Source of the DNA: Phycisphaerales bacterium
GTDB lineage: Bacteria; Planctomycetota; Phycisphaerae; Sedimentisphaerales; Anaerobacaceae
Assembly: GCA_030602885.1 (NCBI GenBank)
Contig: JAUVYV010000005.1
Location: forward strand, 1 to 64,000
Direction of reading: 5' to 3'
DNA: 64,000 nucleotides
The notes below the pieces were generated by a model that was not told the origin of the DNA, did not search any database, and saw only the letters and a list, made by a program, of their open reading frames with translations. How positions within the stretch are numbered: the first letter of the stretch is position 1; each line of letters opens with the position of its first letter. A program made the translations under genes and the position numbers. Positions 16,276-25,835 of the stretch are shown piece by piece.

Positions 16276-19200
16276 CTATCTTCCCAATGCCCCCAGACAG
16301 TCCGGACAGAACAAATGGCCCGAGTCTATCCTCACCAGCACCTCTCGCGCCACATCCTCCCGACCGCAGCAATCGCACGCACCAGTGCTCGCCGGTATCT
16401 CACGAATCTCTATCGGCACCTCCTGGGCCTCCTCCGCATGTCCCTCTCTTTCGCTCTTGTCCCTCTCAGTCGCGACCGCCGCCTCAGACTCCTCAGCCGG
16501 TTCGGCCTCTGTTTCTCCCTGGGAATTTCCCTCCTGCTCGGCTGTCACCTCACACGCAGCTTGTAACTCTGCAAGCTCCTCGAACCTCTCTCTCGCCTCA
16601 TCCGCACCGGCAAGCTCCTCTTCTGCCTTTGCCCTTGCCTCGGTCTCCTCCCTCAGTCTGTCCTCGACATCCAGCATCGCCTCTGCGTTAATTCTTGCAT
16701 TCTCCTGGGCCTGGATCCTTGCCTCAGTCTCCGCCTCAAGTTTGCTCTGCATCTGTGATATCGACTCTGCTTTCGCCGCAAGTTCCCTCTCTAATTCAGC
16801 CGTCTTCTCCGCGGACGCTTTCACACCCCCCTCCCACTCTTGGCTATCCGCATTCGCAATCTCTAATTGCTCCCTCAGCCCGCTCGTCTCGCGCTCGTAC
16901 CTTTCTTCCCATGCCCTTAATTGCGCTCCCATCTCCCCGCCGACCTTCGCCTTTTCCTCTATCGCCTCGCTCGCCCTGGCTTCTGCCTCACGCCTCGCCT
17001 GCTCCTGTGCCTCTGCCAATACCTCTGCCTTTGTCCTGGCCTCCGCCTCCTGCCTCACCTTCTCTTGCGCCCTCTCTTTCGCCGCGATTTCCACCTTCAG
17101 CTTCTCTTGCGCCTCGGCCCGTGCCCTGTCAAGCAATTCCAGTTTCTCTTCAACCTCAGCAAGTCGCTCTGAATATGCCCGCACGTTTTCCTTCGCCCGC
17201 TCGCCCGCTTCGACTTCCGCCTCTAACTTCCCCTGCGCTTCCACAAGCGCCTCCGCCTGCTCTGCAGCCCTCTTCTGCGCCTCAGCCAAATGCTCCCCGT
17301 GTCCTCTTGTCCTTTCTTCCAGCTCCGTTTTTCTCTGTCTCTCTGCCGCCAGCTCCTCCTTCGCCTCACTCAGCAGCTCACTCAAAGACCGTGCCCTTTC
17401 ACTCGCCGCCGCTACCGACTCACCGTATGCCTGCGCCTTCTCTTCGAGCTCACTCCGCATCTCCCGCTCCACCTTCGCCCTCGCTTGCGCCTCCTGCCTT
17501 GCCTTCTCTTGCGCCTCGGCCCTCGCTTGTGCCTGCGCCTCTGCAAATGCCTCCGCCTTCACCCTTTGCTCTGCGATTCTCTGCGTCTCCTCCTCAGCCG
17601 ATTCTCTCGCCTGCAATTCCTTCTCAACTCGCTGCTCGGCTTCCACTCTTGCATCCGTCGCCGCATCGACTTTGCTCTCTAACTCAGCCAGCGCCTCGGC
17701 ATACATCTTTGCCTCCTCCTGCGCCTCCGCCCGCGCCTCCGTCTCGCTGCTCACCTGCGACTCAATCTTCGCAAATTGCTCAGCCAATGGCCTCAACTGC
17801 TCCTCGGCCTTTATCCTTGCCTCCATCTCAATCCTCAGCTTCTCTTCCACCTCAGCCCTGGTCTGCTCGAATGCCTTCACCTTCTCCTCTAACTCAGCTT
17901 TCGTTTGGCGCTTTGACTCAGCAGATTCTTTTACCGCCTCCTCAGCCCTCTGTTGGGCCTCAGCACACAACCTTGCCTCTGCCTCGCTCCTCGCCTGCGC
18001 CTTCGCACTCTCCTGTGCCTGCCTTCGCGCTTCCTTCTCAGCCATTGCCCTTGACTCAATCTCGCCCCTCAATTTTTCCTGGTCCTCCGCCGCTGCTTCC
18101 TCCAGTACCTCCAGCTTTTTCTCCATCTGTTTTACTCTCTCGGCATAACCGCTGAGATGCTCTTCCGCACGGGCCCGCGCCTGTGCCGCTTCAGCCGCCT
18201 CCTGCTGCGCCTCACTCAACGCATCCGCAAGCGACCTCGCCCTCTCCTCCGCACTGGCTATTCGCTCTCCGTAGTGCCTTGCCTTGACCTCTAATTCCAC
18301 CTTCACCTGCTGCCGCTCCTGCGCTATCGTCTGCGCCTCGGCATTCGCCCTTTGCTCCGCCTCAGCCCGCGCCTTTGCCTCGGCATCCGCTCGCGCCTGT
18401 GCTCTGGCCCTTTCCTCCGCTTCCAGTTGTACCTTCTGTTCCGCCCTCAGCCGCGACTCCGTCTCGGATTTCAAACGCTCCTGTGCCTCAATTCTCGCTT
18501 GAATTGCCGCCTCACTTTGCTCTTCTTTCTTTGCTGCCTGCTCATCATGGTCTCTCAGCTCTTCCGCCAGCTCCTCCCTCGCGCCAATCTCCGCACTCAG
18601 CTTCTCTTCCGTCTCCGCCTTCGCCTGTCTCTGCGCCTCCAATTCCCCCTGAATCTGCTCCAATGCCGCCGCATTTTCTGACGCCTTCTCTTCTGATTCA
18701 CTCCGTAGTTGTCCGGCAAGCTCTAACCTTTCCTCCGCCTCTCTCAATTGTTCCGCAAGCGACCTTGCCCTCTCTTGCGCCCGGGCAATTTGCCGTCCGA
18801 ACTGCTTGGCCTTCTCTTCCAGCTCATCCCTCGCTTTCGCCTCGAACTTCTCTCGCGCCTGCACTTCGCTGCCCAGCCGCTCCTCCGCTTCCACCCTTGC
18901 CTTTGCAGCGGCCTGTGCAATCGCTTCTGCCTTCGCCCTTAGCTCTACCGCCACCTGCGCCTTCTCATCAGCCCTGCGCCTCGCATCCGCCGCTTCTGCA
19001 AGTCGCTCCTGCAACTGCGCCCGCAGCTGACCGGCCGCCTCCACCTCACTCTTCGCCTTCGCTGTCACCTCCTCATTCGCCTGGGCCTGCGCCTTGACTC
19101 TTGCCTTCGCCTCGACCTTCGCCATCCGCTCCGCACGCCCGTCCGTCGCCTCCTTCAGCTTTCTTTCAAGAGCAGCTATTCTTTCCACCTGCCCCTGTGC

Positions 19201-22200
19201 AATCCTCTCCGCCTTCGCCCGCGCCTCGCTCTCGGCAGCCAGCTTCTCTTGCAATTCAGCCGCCGCTGCCCTTTGAACCCGCACCTCCTCACTCACCTGC
19301 GCCAATTGCTCACCGCTGCGCCTCGCCTGCTCCTGCGCCTCGCTCCTCGCCTGCCGCTCACCCGCCAACTGCTCCTCAAGCTCAGCCCTTCCCTGCGATT
19401 CCGCCCCCAACCGCTCCCGAACCTCAGCGGTCTCCCGCTCGTACGACCTGGCCTTTTCCTCCGCAGACGCTATTGCCTCGCCGTACGCCCTCGCCTTCTG
19501 CTCTAATTCCGCACTGGTCTCCTTCACAATTCGGGCCCGCTCCTGCGCCTCATTTCTCGCCCGCTCGTGCGCCTCGGCCCTGGCCTTCTCAGCCGCCTCT
19601 CTCGTCGCCTCTGCCTCCGCACGCCTCTCAGCTTCCCGCCTCCGGTTTTCTTCCGCCCTTGCTCTCGCCTCCGCCTCGCCGCCCGCCTTCTCCTCTGCCT
19701 GCTCTCTCGCCTCAACCGCCTCTCTCAGCCGTTCCTCCAGCCTCGCCCTCTCCTGCAACTCTGCCTTGAGCATCCGCTCCGCCCGCTCCCGCGCCTCGGC
19801 TTCACCTTCCCGGCTCGCCTCCAGACTCGCCCTCTCCTCGGTAACTCTGTGCAGTTTCTCCTCCGCCTCCATCCTCGCCTGTGTCACCGCCTCCAGTCTT
19901 CCCTCTGCCTCCAGCTTCCCTTTGGCCTGCTCATCAAGCTGCCTCTCCAATTCGCCCACCCCGTTACTGAGACTGTTCACCTCATCTTCCGCCTGTGTGC
20001 GTGCCTCGCTTTGCTCTGCCAGCTCCTTTTGCATCGCCGCTCGATTTTCACTTATGTCCTCAAGCTCGTCTTTCGTTTCCGCAAGTTCCTTAGCCAACGA
20101 CTCCGCATTTTCTTCTGCCTCATTTTTGGCCTCTGTCTGTAATCGCAGTCTTTCCTCAGCTTCCTTGCTCGCCTCGAAGCTCGCTTTCGCCTTCTCTTGC
20201 GCTTCTCTCGCCTTCTCCACCGCCGTCGCAATTCGCTCACTGTAAATCCGCGTCTTCTCCTCAAGCTCAGCCCGCGTCCGCCGCTCAAATTCTTCTCTTG
20301 CCTCAGCTTCCTCCTTAGCCCTCACCTCCGCTTGTGCTCCGGCTCGCTCCGCCGACTCTGCCCTCGACACCGCCCCCGCTCGCTCCTCGCCAAGCCGCTC
20401 AGCCCGCTGCTGTGCCCTCATGCTCGCCTGCGCCTCAACACTGGCTTTCTCCTCCGCCTTCGCCCGGGCCCTTGCCGCCGCCTCCAGCGCCTCTTCTATC
20501 TCGCCTATTCGCTCGACATAACCTTTTCCCCTCTCCTCCAGCTCTGCTCGCTCCTCCACCTCACCCTTAAGTCGCTCCTCAAGCTCCGCTCTGCCCGCAT
20601 GCTCTCCCGCAAGCTGCTCAGCTAATTGCGCCACTTCGTCCCCGCTCTCCTGCGCTCGTTGCTCGGCTTCCTCCCGCCCTTGCCGCTCTTTTTCCCTCTG
20701 CTCCTCAGCCGCCGCTCTCTTCTCAGACTCTGACCTCAGCCGCTCCCGCAATTCCGCAATTGCCTCCCCATACTCTCTCGCCTTCTGTTCTAATTCCCCC
20801 TTCGCACGCCGCTCTCCTTGTTCTCTCGCGTCCGTTTCTGCTCTTACTCGTTGCTCCGCCTCTGCCCGCCTCTTTGCCTCCGCCTCCGCAACCGCCTGTG
20901 CCTTCGCCCTCAGCTCGATCTCTGTCTTACTTCGCTCCTTAGCCGCGATCCGCTCCTGCCTCTGTGCCTCCAGCTTCTCCTCTGCCTCCTTTAACCTACG
21001 CGCCTGCTCTTGCAACCGCTCTTCTAATCGTGCAACTGACTCGCTCAGCCCCGCTGCCCTTTCTTCGCTCTCCTGCCGCGCCTTACCGGCCGCACCCGCC
21101 TCATCTTCCGCCTTCAGTCTCGCCTCAATCTCATCATTTACTTCCTGCCCCAGCCCCTCTGTCAGCCGCCTCTGCTCTGTAAGCTGCCTCTCCAATTCCG
21201 CCATCGACTCGCCGAGCCGCTTTACCTCCGCCTGCGTCTGCTCGCGAGCCGCACTCTCACCTTCCAGCCGCTCCTCAGCCGCACTCCTGCCGCCGCTTTC
21301 CCTGTCCAGCGCCTCTCGCACTTGCGCAAGCTCTTGGGCGTACTCGCTTGCCTTCCTTTCCGCTTCTGCTCCTCGCTCGACCTCAGCCGCCAGGCCGGCA
21401 CGCGCTTCTTCAATCGCCTCACCAAGCGCCCTCGCTCTCTCCTCAGCTCTCGCTACCGCCTGCCCGTAATCTCTTGCCCTCTGCTCTAATTCCGCCTTCG
21501 TTGCCTTCTCCACTTCTGCCCGCGTTTTTACCTCTGCCCTTGTCCTCTCCTCGGCATCCGCCGCCCGTGCCTCCGCCTGCGCCCTTCTCTCAATCTCCGC
21601 CTCTGCACGCTGCTCCGCACGCCCCCTCGCCTGCTCTTCGGCTTGTAATCTCTCCTCCAGCTCTGCCCTCGTCTCGGTTTCCGCCTCGAGCCCTTCGGCA
21701 AGCCGTGCCACCTGCTCGCCATAATCCTCCGCCCTCTCCTGGGCCTCGACCCTCGCCTGCGCCTCAGCCCTTAGCTTCTCTTCCGCTTCCGCCAGCGCCT
21801 CACCATACGACCTCGCTTTCTCCCTTAAACTCGCTTCCGCCTGCACCCGTTGCTCACCTTCCGCCCGCGCCTTTTCCTCAGCGCTCCGGCGCGTCTCAAC
21901 CTCCGCCTCCAATTTCTTTTGCCTCTCAACCCGTCCCTTACACTCCGCCGCCAGCTTTTCTTGCGCCTCCGCCCTCGCCTTTTGCTCTTCTTCTAACTTC
22001 CGTTCCGCCTCCTTTATCGCTGTCTCGTACGCCCTGCTCTTCTCCGCAAGCTGCTGCTTTAGCTTCTTTTCAATCCGCTCTCTCGCCTGTGCCTCCGACC
22101 GCGCCTTCTCCTGTGCAACTGCCCTGGCCTTGGCTTCTGCCTCTGCTTTCTTTTCCGCCTCTGCCGCATGCCTCGCCTCCGCCTCCGCATCCTCCTCCGC

Positions 22201-22530
22201 TCGTGCTATCGCCTCCTCAAACGTCTCCTGCTGCGCTCTCGACTCCGCCTTTTCTTTCGCCCTCGCCTCTGCCTGCCTCAGTTTTTCCGCCCTCACCTGC
22301 TCTCGCGCCTTTCTCTTCACCCGGGCTTTTTCCTCTCGCTGGGCCTTTGCCCTTGCCCTGGCCTCCGCCTTTGCGCGCGCCTTTACCTTTTTCGCGTTGA
22401 CACAGGGAACCAAAGGATGGTGAGGCCAGTGCTTCTCACCGCATATCGGACACGTCGGGACGAACCTCTCCTCGCCAGAGTTTTCCTCTTGCGTGGGACT
22501 ATTCCTGCCGGCGTTTCTTTTTGCGTCCAT
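16276..22530 (-). CDS. Giant coiled-coil protein with terminal Cys/His motifs
   Basis: A 2,084-residue protein with no recognised family. The N-terminus has CPICGEKHWPHHPLVPC (about residues 27-43), a likely zinc-binding knuckle. The C-terminal 40 residues hold CDCCGRE and FCPDC, another likely zinc ribbon. Nearly everything between is Ala, Glu, Arg, Lys and Gln in heptad-like order with very few Pro or aromatic residues, predicting a long coiled coil. No signal peptide or membrane segment is seen, so it is probably cytoplasmic. A motif like ELEEKARxYGExIAxAEERARSL recurs about eight times, suggesting growth by internal duplication. The ATG at 22530 is chosen; a GTG at 22539 would add three residues. 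A scaffold, spacer or SMC-like role is possible, but no ATPase is present. Confidence 0.85.
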   Translation of the reverse strand: MDAKRNAGRNSPTQEENSGEERFVPTCPICGEKHWPHHPLVPCVNAKKVKARAKAEARARAKAQREEKARVKRKAREQVRAEKLRQAEARAKEKAESRAQQETFEEAIARAEEDAEAEARHAAEAEKKAEAEAKARAVAQEKARSEAQARERIEKKLKQQLAEKSRAYETAIKEAERKLEEEQKARAEAQEKLAAECKGRVERQKKLEAEVETRRSAEEKARAEGEQRVQAEASLREKARSYGEALAEAEEKLRAEAQARVEAQERAEDYGEQVARLAEGLEAETETRAELEERLQAEEQARGRAEQRAEAEIERRAQAEARAADAEERTRAEVKTRAEVEKATKAELEQRARDYGQAVARAEERARALGEAIEEARAGLAAEVERGAEAERKASEYAQELAQVREALDRESGGRSAAEERLEGESAAREQTQAEVKRLGESMAELERQLTEQRRLTEGLGQEVNDEIEARLKAEDEAGAAGKARQESEERAAGLSESVARLEERLQEQARRLKEAEEKLEAQRQERIAAKERSKTEIELRAKAQAVAEAEAKRRAEAEQRVRAETDAREQGERRAKGELEQKAREYGEAIAELRERLRSESEKRAAAEEQREKERQGREEAEQRAQESGDEVAQLAEQLAGEHAGRAELEERLKGEVEERAELEERGKGYVERIGEIEEALEAAARARAKAEEKASVEAQASMRAQQRAERLGEERAGAVSRAESAERAGAQAEVRAKEEAEAREEFERRTRAELEEKTRIYSERIATAVEKAREAQEKAKASFEASKEAEERLRLQTEAKNEAEENAESLAKELAETKDELEDISENRAAMQKELAEQSEARTQAEDEVNSLSNGVGELERQLDEQAKGKLEAEGRLEAVTQARMEAEEKLHRVTEERASLEASREGEAEARERAERMLKAELQERARLEERLREAVEAREQAEEKAGGEAEARARAEENRRREAERRAEAEATREAAEKARAEAHERARNEAQERARIVKETSAELEQKARAYGEAIASAEEKARSYERETAEVRERLGAESQGRAELEEQLAGERQARSEAQEQARRSGEQLAQVSEEVRVQRAAAAELQEKLAAESEARAKAERIAQGQVERIAALERKLKEATDGRAERMAKVEAKARVKAQAQANEEVTAKAKSEVEAAGQLRAQLQERLAEAADARRRADEKAQVAVELRAKAEAIAQAAAKARVEAEERLGSEVQAREKFEAKARDELEEKAKQFGRQIARAQERARSLAEQLREAEERLELAGQLRSESEEKASENAAALEQIQGELEAQRQAKAETEEKLSAEIGAREELAEELRDHDEQAAKKEEQSEAAIQARIEAQERLKSETESRLRAEQKVQLEAEERARAQARADAEAKARAEAEQRANAEAQTIAQERQQVKVELEVKARHYGERIASAEERARSLADALSEAQQEAAEAAQARARAEEHLSGYAERVKQMEKKLEVLEEAAAEDQEKLRGEIESRAMAEKEARRQAQESAKAQARSEAEARLCAEAQQRAEEAVKESAESKRQTKAELEEKVKAFEQTRAEVEEKLRIEMEARIKAEEQLRPLAEQFAKIESQVSSETEARAEAQEEAKMYAEALAELESKVDAATDARVEAEQRVEKELQARESAEEETQRIAEQRVKAEAFAEAQAQARAEAQEKARQEAQARAKVEREMRSELEEKAQAYGESVAAASERARSLSELLSEAKEELAAERQRKTELEERTRGHGEHLAEAQKRAAEQAEALVEAQGKLEAEVEAGERAKENVRAYSERLAEVEEKLELLDRARAEAQEKLKVEIAAKERAQEKVRQEAEARTKAEVLAEAQEQARREAEARASEAIEEKAKVGGEMGAQLRAWEERYERETSGLREQLEIANADSQEWEGGVKASAEKTAELERELAAKAESISQMQSKLEAETEARIQAQENARINAEAMLDVEDRLREETEARAKAEEELAGADEARERFEELAELQAACEVTAEQEGNSQGETEAEPAEESEAAVATERDKSEREGHAEEAQEVPIEIREIPASTGACDCCGREDVAREVLVRIDSGHLFCPDCLGALGR

Positions 22531-23075
22531 CCTGAACACTCGTTCCGAATCAGAATCCAGCTCTCACCGCTCTTCTTGGCGCTAAGAAGTGAAACAAATA
22601 TTCCACTCCTCCGCATTCGCTCTTCTAACATTTCCCCCCTCACTTTTCAAGCACAAACATTTTATAGGACCTACCTTTCCCGCCCAAAAACCACACACAC
22701 CCCACAAAGCACCCCCAGCACGCCCCACCCCCCTCACCCAGCTCTGCCCAATATTCCCAAATATCCCCAATAATCCTTGCCATGGACACCTCTTTTTGCT
22801 GCAATTTACCATATATTTAGTATCGTCCCAAAGTTTGTGGGTAACAATTTCCCGAACGACCAACCGTAAGAATTACCTATGTTGCAGCACCCGGATCATT
22901 GATCTGTTCCCAAACACAAAGGGCTGCTGTAAGTCCCTGCGTACTCCAGAGCCGAGGCACAGGTCTTCATCATATCCACAACCTTTGGGACGTTAATAAG
23001 AAATTGCAGACCGGCGGGGAAAAAACGGCCAGTGGGGGGTTTGAACTGGGCGGCGGATCGGAGTCCGGGGTCGGC

Positions 23076-23572
23076 GCGACCCTGGCGGGTCGCTTGAAAA
23101 TTGGGTTCGTTTTGGGTTTGAATTGGGTTCGTTTTTTTGCGGCCCGAAGGTCATATATTTTACGTAATCCCTCTTCTTGTATGGAGTTAGGTTCATTTTG
23201 GGGTTTTCCGAAATTGGGTTTGAATTGGGTTTGTTTGGGTTTGCTTTTCACCATTCGAAGGGGTGAATATTTTTCGTAAGCCCTTTTCAGGTATAGAGTT
23301 AAGTTCATTGTGGGCCTTGTGAAAATTGGGTTCGTTTTGCATAAAAAGGTTGTAAATTGCCAGCAAGTTAAGTTGGGCAATATAGGCGGTTTTGTTTTTA
23401 GACACAGATTAACGCTGATTAACACTGATTTTTGAAAAAGTTCAAGAGCTGAGAAACAAAATATAACATCTTGTAAATGGGCGGCCATTGTTGAACCTTC
23501 CGAGTTTTTTGTTTTTTATCAAGCTTTCATATGTTAGCCAAACATTATACAACATGGCGGGTTAAATGTCAA
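23076..23572 (-). repeat. Dispersed repeat element, copy B
   Basis: Inverted partner of the element at 585-1061. It starts with the perfect promoter at 23544-23572 and has the shared ATG at 23488 after GAAGG. The long conserved segment follows, then an AAACCCAA tract and the hairpin GCGACCC-TGGC-GGGTCGC (23076-23093). From the ATG an open frame of 172 codons runs to 22970. It encodes a Lys/Asn/Pro/Thr-rich peptide with repeated KTNPIF and QTQFKP words. The same frame is broken in copy A, so I do not call it a confirmed gene. Copies A and B point toward each other across about 22 kb. Confidence 0.75.
23544..23572 (-). promoter_or_regulatory. Perfect sigma-70 promoter of repeat copy B
   Basis: On the minus strand: TTGACA (23567-23572), a 17-base spacer and TATAAT (23544-23549), identical in both boxes and spacing to the promoter of copy A. 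Conservation extends into the spacer (CCATGTTG) and downstream (GCTAACATAT), so promoter and repeat body move as one unit. Confidence 0.7.
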
Positions 23573-23829
23573 GTGAAATTTTGGTTCGCCACAGAGTTTT
23601 CACCACTAAGACGCAAAGACACTAAGAAATTTTGTAGCCACGGAGCACACCACAGCACCAAATTACGCCAGCGGTCTATCCTACGATTACACTCAGGACA
23701 GGTTTGGAGCGGGGCAAGCAGAGGTCACAGAGTTAAGCTTTGGCGTACGCCTCTGCAGGATGCCTTACAGTATTGCGGCGAGGGTCGCCTCGGCAGAGCC
23801 ATCTGCCCAACTCAGAAGCAGGATATTAT

Positions 23830-24738
23830 CTATTGTACGCAATTGGGGTCAAAGGGGTTGCCGCACTGTAGCCACTCCGAGCTCAACAAAGCAAAGTCGT
23901 CGAAGTTCACTAAGCAGTCGCCCGTCAGGTCATAGCTGAGCGTGCAGTGATAGATTGTAAATGGTTCGTCGCTGGTGTCATGAATACTCGTATCGTTGGC
24001 GTCAAGGACTCTGACGAGGCAATCATTGGAGTCAATTCCGGGCGGGAGCCAATCGTATGAACATGCGTCGGCGACTGAATCCAGCGGTATCCAGTTTAGA
24101 CCATTATCGGTGCTGTATTTCAGGTTGTAGCCACGTGAGCAACCGCCGGCCCTGAAATCGGTCCACTCAATCGTGTGTGTCGAGCCGGCCTGGAGCGCCT
24201 CATTGCCGTTAGGACTGGTCAGTCGAATTTCCCCTTCGATTATCAGATGCGCCTCGTTGATATAGGCCTTCGCTTCCTCTAATATCATCCACGAAAATGG
24301 CATAGGAGTATTCAGCCGCGAATCAACCTGTCCCTGGCCGTCCAGAAGGAAAACCCAGCTCGGTGCACCCTGGCCATACCATAAGAATGTTGATTCACTA
24401 ATGAAGCTGCAAAAAGTGTTGAAACATTCGCCAGCCTCCCATTGTCCCTGCGACTCGGGTGGATCCATCATACTCCAGGTGTAACCACCGTAGTAAAACC
24501 ATTGCGACGGGTTTTCGTACCACAAATACACCTTGCCAGGGTAAAATGACCCCTTAAATCTGCTGCGCGCCTGACCAATGAAGGCCAGGGATGTGCCCAA
24601 ATCAAACGTGGCCGTTAGCGTCTCATAGGTCATAAACTGTTCCTCGATTTCAGGCAGGCGAACGGTGATAGTTTCAGCGGATACTCGAATGGCGCATACT
24701 ATCAGCACAACTGCTCCAAAGATTTTGAGCTTCCTCAT
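23830..24738 (-). CDS. Secreted protein with Ig-like domain and dockerin-type tail
   Basis: A 302-residue exported protein with signal peptide MRKLKIFGAVVLIVCAIRVSA and a GGAGG ribosome site. Residues 22-150 are rich in aromatic residues and I do not recognise the fold; an outer-membrane-lipoprotein-carrier-like sheet is only a guess. The middle, starting LTSPNGNEALQAGSTHTIEW, resembles a Kre9/KNH-type Ig-like module common in secreted bacterial proteins. The C-terminus, DLTGDCLVNFDDFALLSSEW, is a single dockerin-type calcium-binding half like those on the hydrolases at 7-13 kb and 49-52 kb. No catalytic motif is seen; a binding or structural role is more likely. Confidence 0.7.
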   Translation of the reverse strand: MRKLKIFGAVVLIVCAIRVSAETITVRLPEIEEQFMTYETLTATFDLGTSLAFIGQARSRFKGSFYPGKVYLWYENPSQWFYYGGYTWSMMDPPESQGQWEAGECFNTFCSFISESTFLWYGQGAPSWVFLLDGQGQVDSRLNTPMPFSWMILEEAKAYINEAHLIIEGEIRLTSPNGNEALQAGSTHTIEWTDFRAGGCSRGYNLKYSTDNGLNWIPLDSVADACSYDWLPPGIDSNDCLVRVLDANDTSIHDTSDEPFTIYHCTLSYDLTGDCLVNFDDFALLSSEWLQCGNPFDPNCVQ

Positions 24739-25094
24739 TTTCGTTATCCTCCAAAAATAGCTTAATCCTTCAACTGTTCCCTACCACAATATTCCTGAAA
24801 AGTCAAGAAAAAAACCGAAAATGCCCGCAAAATAGGTAGAATTTTTTGACTGGCTGAACGAAGTCTGGGGCAGGGGGGCGCCGCAGGGGCTTGAGCGGGT
24901 AAATAGTAACGAGTAAAAAAGACTTGCAATCTCGGCCTATTTAGATATTATTTGGGCACGGATTGTTGAGTCGATTATGGAAATGTATGTTGGATGGTTG
25001 ATTTTCGATGGTCAAATTGTTGTCCCCAGCGAAAAAATGTACCGGACACCTTTAATTCTCCCAGGGCTTTATGGACTTTCTTTCTGGAAGCTGC
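24739..25094. other. Intergenic region
   Basis: No gene is seen. It contains runs of A and G, a GC-rich patch around 24868-24900 and the string TGTACCGGACACC near 25038. Nothing else stands out. Confidence 0.4.
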
Positions 25095-25835
25095 TTACAA
25101 ATTATCGAAATAATTATTAATCGAATCCCAAGCATCTTTAAGTTCAGCGTAGTCTTCATCTTCACCTTGGTCTTTATACTTTTCGAGACGCTTGTCAATT
25201 TGAGCAGTTACAGATTCCTTAAAACCATCCGGCAACTTCTTTAGTTCTTGTTGTTTAGAAACGGTCACATAGTCTTTGCCCAAAAAAGCCCGAAGGCTGT
25301 GCATTATACCCAAGGAGAACATAGCCATCGCTTCAGCGTTAATTACTGCTGAGCCTAAAATCTCAAATATCGATATAGGCTTATGAAATTCATAGGATTT
25401 TACCAAAGAATACAAGGCTAATAACCCTATATTAGAATAAGCCGAAATATTAAGAGTTTTCCCATCTTGCAAGACTAACGGAGTTGATGTTGTGTCGCTG
25501 TCAGCAGGAGGTTGGGGTATTCCGGCCATCATTTGCTCTAATGACTGGGCTTTGTCTACCATAAGACCGGCCTTGTCAGTCATTGTGCGATATCCCTCGT
25601 CTATCAGCCTTCTCATCTCTGTAATATTTTGTGACGAGCGCTGGTCCTGAAAATACATATAGACAATCACAGTAATGGCAAGAACGATTGAGACAACAGC
25701 ACTTGTGAGGCTAAGGTGGCTTACTAAATCAACATCTTTACCAAATGATAGTGTAATAAGCGCCAATAATATGATTGCCGCGATTGTTATTACACACCAG
25801 ATATGTCGTTTCAAAATCTCCGCCAATGTATTCAT
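25095..25835 (-). CDS. Hypothetical two-TM membrane protein, AT-rich
   Basis: A 246-residue protein I do not recognise. Two membrane segments lie near the N-terminus (about residues 13-31 and 42-62), separated by a short loop. A charged, partly helical cytoplasmic region follows (RRLIDEGYRTMTDKAG), then a Ser/Thr/Pro-rich linker and a C-terminal acidic helix. The ATG at 25835 follows AAGGGA at a good distance. Base composition is clearly more AT-rich than in the flanking genes, and it sits alone between repeat-rich intergenic regions, which suggests recent acquisition. Confidence 0.6.
   Translation of the reverse strand: MNTLAEILKRHIWCVITIAAIILLALITLSFGKDVDLVSHLSLTSAVVSIVLAITVIVYMYFQDQRSSQNITEMRRLIDEGYRTMTDKAGLMVDKAQSLEQMMAGIPQPPADSDTTSTPLVLQDGKTLNISAYSNIGLLALYSLVKSYEFHKPISIFEILGSAVINAEAMAMFSLGIMHSLRAFLGKDYVTVSKQQELKKLPDGFKESVTAQIDKRLEKYKDQGEDEDYAELKDAWDSINNYFDNL

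Larger units (their letters stand above)
22531..23829. other. Intergenic region with repeats
   Basis: About 1.3 kb between the coiled-coil gene and a dockerin gene. It contains repeat copy B (23076-23572) with its promoter, and a short repeat of the CCACAGAG/CACTAAGACGCAAAGAC type around 23588-23660. A TATAAA box at about 22670 on the minus strand could belong to the coiled-coil gene, but its -35 match is poor. No protein gene is supported beyond the repeat-internal frame described for copy B. Confidence 0.55.

Noticed and set aside
16268-22400. Long plus-strand frames opposite the coiled-coil gene (up to 626 codons, Ser/Ala/Leu/Pro-rich)
   Set aside because: They result from the biased codon use of the minus-strand gene, which rarely gives stops on the other strand. 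None has a sensible start region or domain.
22970-23488. 172-residue protein inside repeat copy B
   Set aside because: It lies wholly in the dispersed repeat and the frame is broken in copy A. I keep it as part of the repeat rather than as a confirmed gene.
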